A DNA stretch of 20,867 nt from a virus, in the IMG/VR virus record IMGVR_UViG_3300007344_009520, positions 1-20,867 of that record. The stretch is one strand, 5' to 3'. Both the position numbers and the translations under genes were made by a program. The notes beneath the pieces were generated by a model that saw only the letters and a list, made by a program, of their open reading frames with translations, searched no databases and had not been told where the DNA came from. Below are positions 20,524 to 20,867 of the stretch, one piece after another (positions within the stretch are counted from its first letter, which is position 1; each line of letters starts with the position of its first letter).

Positions 20524-20867
20524 ACGTTATCTGTACAGATTTGTTTTACAAAACTAACAATTAGATCTTCAATATTTTTATTTTGTGTGTTTTTAGCCTT
20601 GGTAGTATGTCGCAAAAAATCTACAGAAGATCGTCTTAGTTCATTGAGTTGATCCACGGTGTGGATAACAGTTTTTTGTGGCATGACTTTGTACTTTATT
20701 AATTCTTTTTTAAGTTTTGTTTGTATTCTTGTTATTCCGTTTATGTTCTTTGATATAAAATTATTAATAAATGGTCTACTTAATGAGGGTTTGAAATCAT
20801 TTTTTACTATAAAATAGGTTTTTAAGTAGTGTAACAACCTTATTCTTTGTTTCGTTGTTAAATTCAA
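20520..20867 (-). CDS. hypothetical basic protein, 5' end probably beyond the window
   Basis: At least 115 residues, open to the right edge; the first visible codon is TTG, which may or may not be the true start. Not recognised. The visible part is helical and strongly basic (TKQRIRLLHYLKTYF, RIQTKLKKELIKYK), with no zinc, nucleotide-binding or membrane motif. A nucleic-acid-binding role is possible only by charge. Its TGA stop is embedded in the -35 box of the dCMP deaminase promoter, so it is likely the last gene of an upstream transcription unit. Confidence 0.6.
   Translation of the reverse strand: MNLTTKQRIRLLHYLKTYFIVKNDFKPSLSRPFINNFISKNINGITRIQTKLKKELIKYKVMPQKTVIHTVDQLNELRRSSVDFLRHTTKAKNTQNKNIEDLIVSFVKQICTDNV

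Noticed and set aside
1-20867. tRNA genes, CRISPR arrays, insertion sequences or attachment sites
   Set aside because: No cloverleaf-like gap, regularly spaced repeat, transposase or long terminal repeat was seen; nearly every base is inside a gene.

Overview
The window is a gene-dense, AT-rich stretch (GC about 30% by eye) in which every supported gene lies on the minus strand, so transcription runs from right to left. Genes abut or overlap by a few bases almost everywhere, no stretch over 300 bases lacks a gene, and I see no rRNA, tRNA, CRISPR array or insertion sequence. The gene set fits a large tailed bacteriophage (Caudoviricetes, probably a myovirus-type virus of an uncultured host): class II ribonucleotide reductase, dCMP deaminase, dNMP kinase, PhoH, UvsX/RecA recombinase, DnaB-type helicase, DnaG-type primase, a DnaE-type polymerase, a DnaQ-type exonuclease and SSB. 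The host cannot be named from the sequence. Dependence of the reductase on adenosylcobalamin suggests the host makes or imports B12.

Layout in transcription order. (1) 20867-17688, nucleotide supply: an unknown partial gene, dCMP deaminase behind a perfect-consensus promoter, a possible 36-residue hydrophobic ORF, and a monomeric B12-dependent ribonucleotide reductase. (2) 17664-14860: PhoH, an HNH endonuclease, an FmdB-like zinc ribbon, and three small proteins of unknown role, one with a helix-turn-helix-like N-terminus. (3) 14870-12568, recombination: UvsX/RecA, a small PD-(D/E)XK-like nuclease, a helical protein that may be a UvsY-like mediator, and a zinc-ribbon protein. (4) 12559-3944, replication: DnaB helicase, DnaG primase with an extra cysteine cluster, dNMP kinase, a RecB/Cas4-type nuclease with a possible Fe-S cluster, then DNA polymerase III alpha split into two genes with a small cysteine-containing protein and a DEDDh exonuclease between the halves. 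(5) 3943-3423: ssb with its own sigma70-like promoter and a following hairpin, so it may be expressed as a separate unit. (6) 3405-1, sugar/modification module: a GT-B glycosyltransferase with an inserted zinc ribbon, a diverged GT-B-like protein, an unknown protein, and the start of a methyltransferase-like protein lacking the usual cofactor-binding N-terminus.

Regions 1, 3, 4 and 5 together make a nearly complete phage replication and recombination machine: precursor synthesis, helicase-primase, polymerase with proofreading exonuclease, SSB and recombinase. No sliding clamp, clamp loader, ligase, topoisomerase or thymidylate synthase is visible here. The most distinctive feature is the split replicative polymerase. 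The break falls just after the third catalytic aspartate, at a different place from the cyanobacterial split-intein site, and the proofreading exonuclease gene sits inside the split. Also notable are the predicted leaderless dCMP deaminase transcript and zinc-ribbon insertions in two otherwise standard enzymes (glycosyltransferase and primase).
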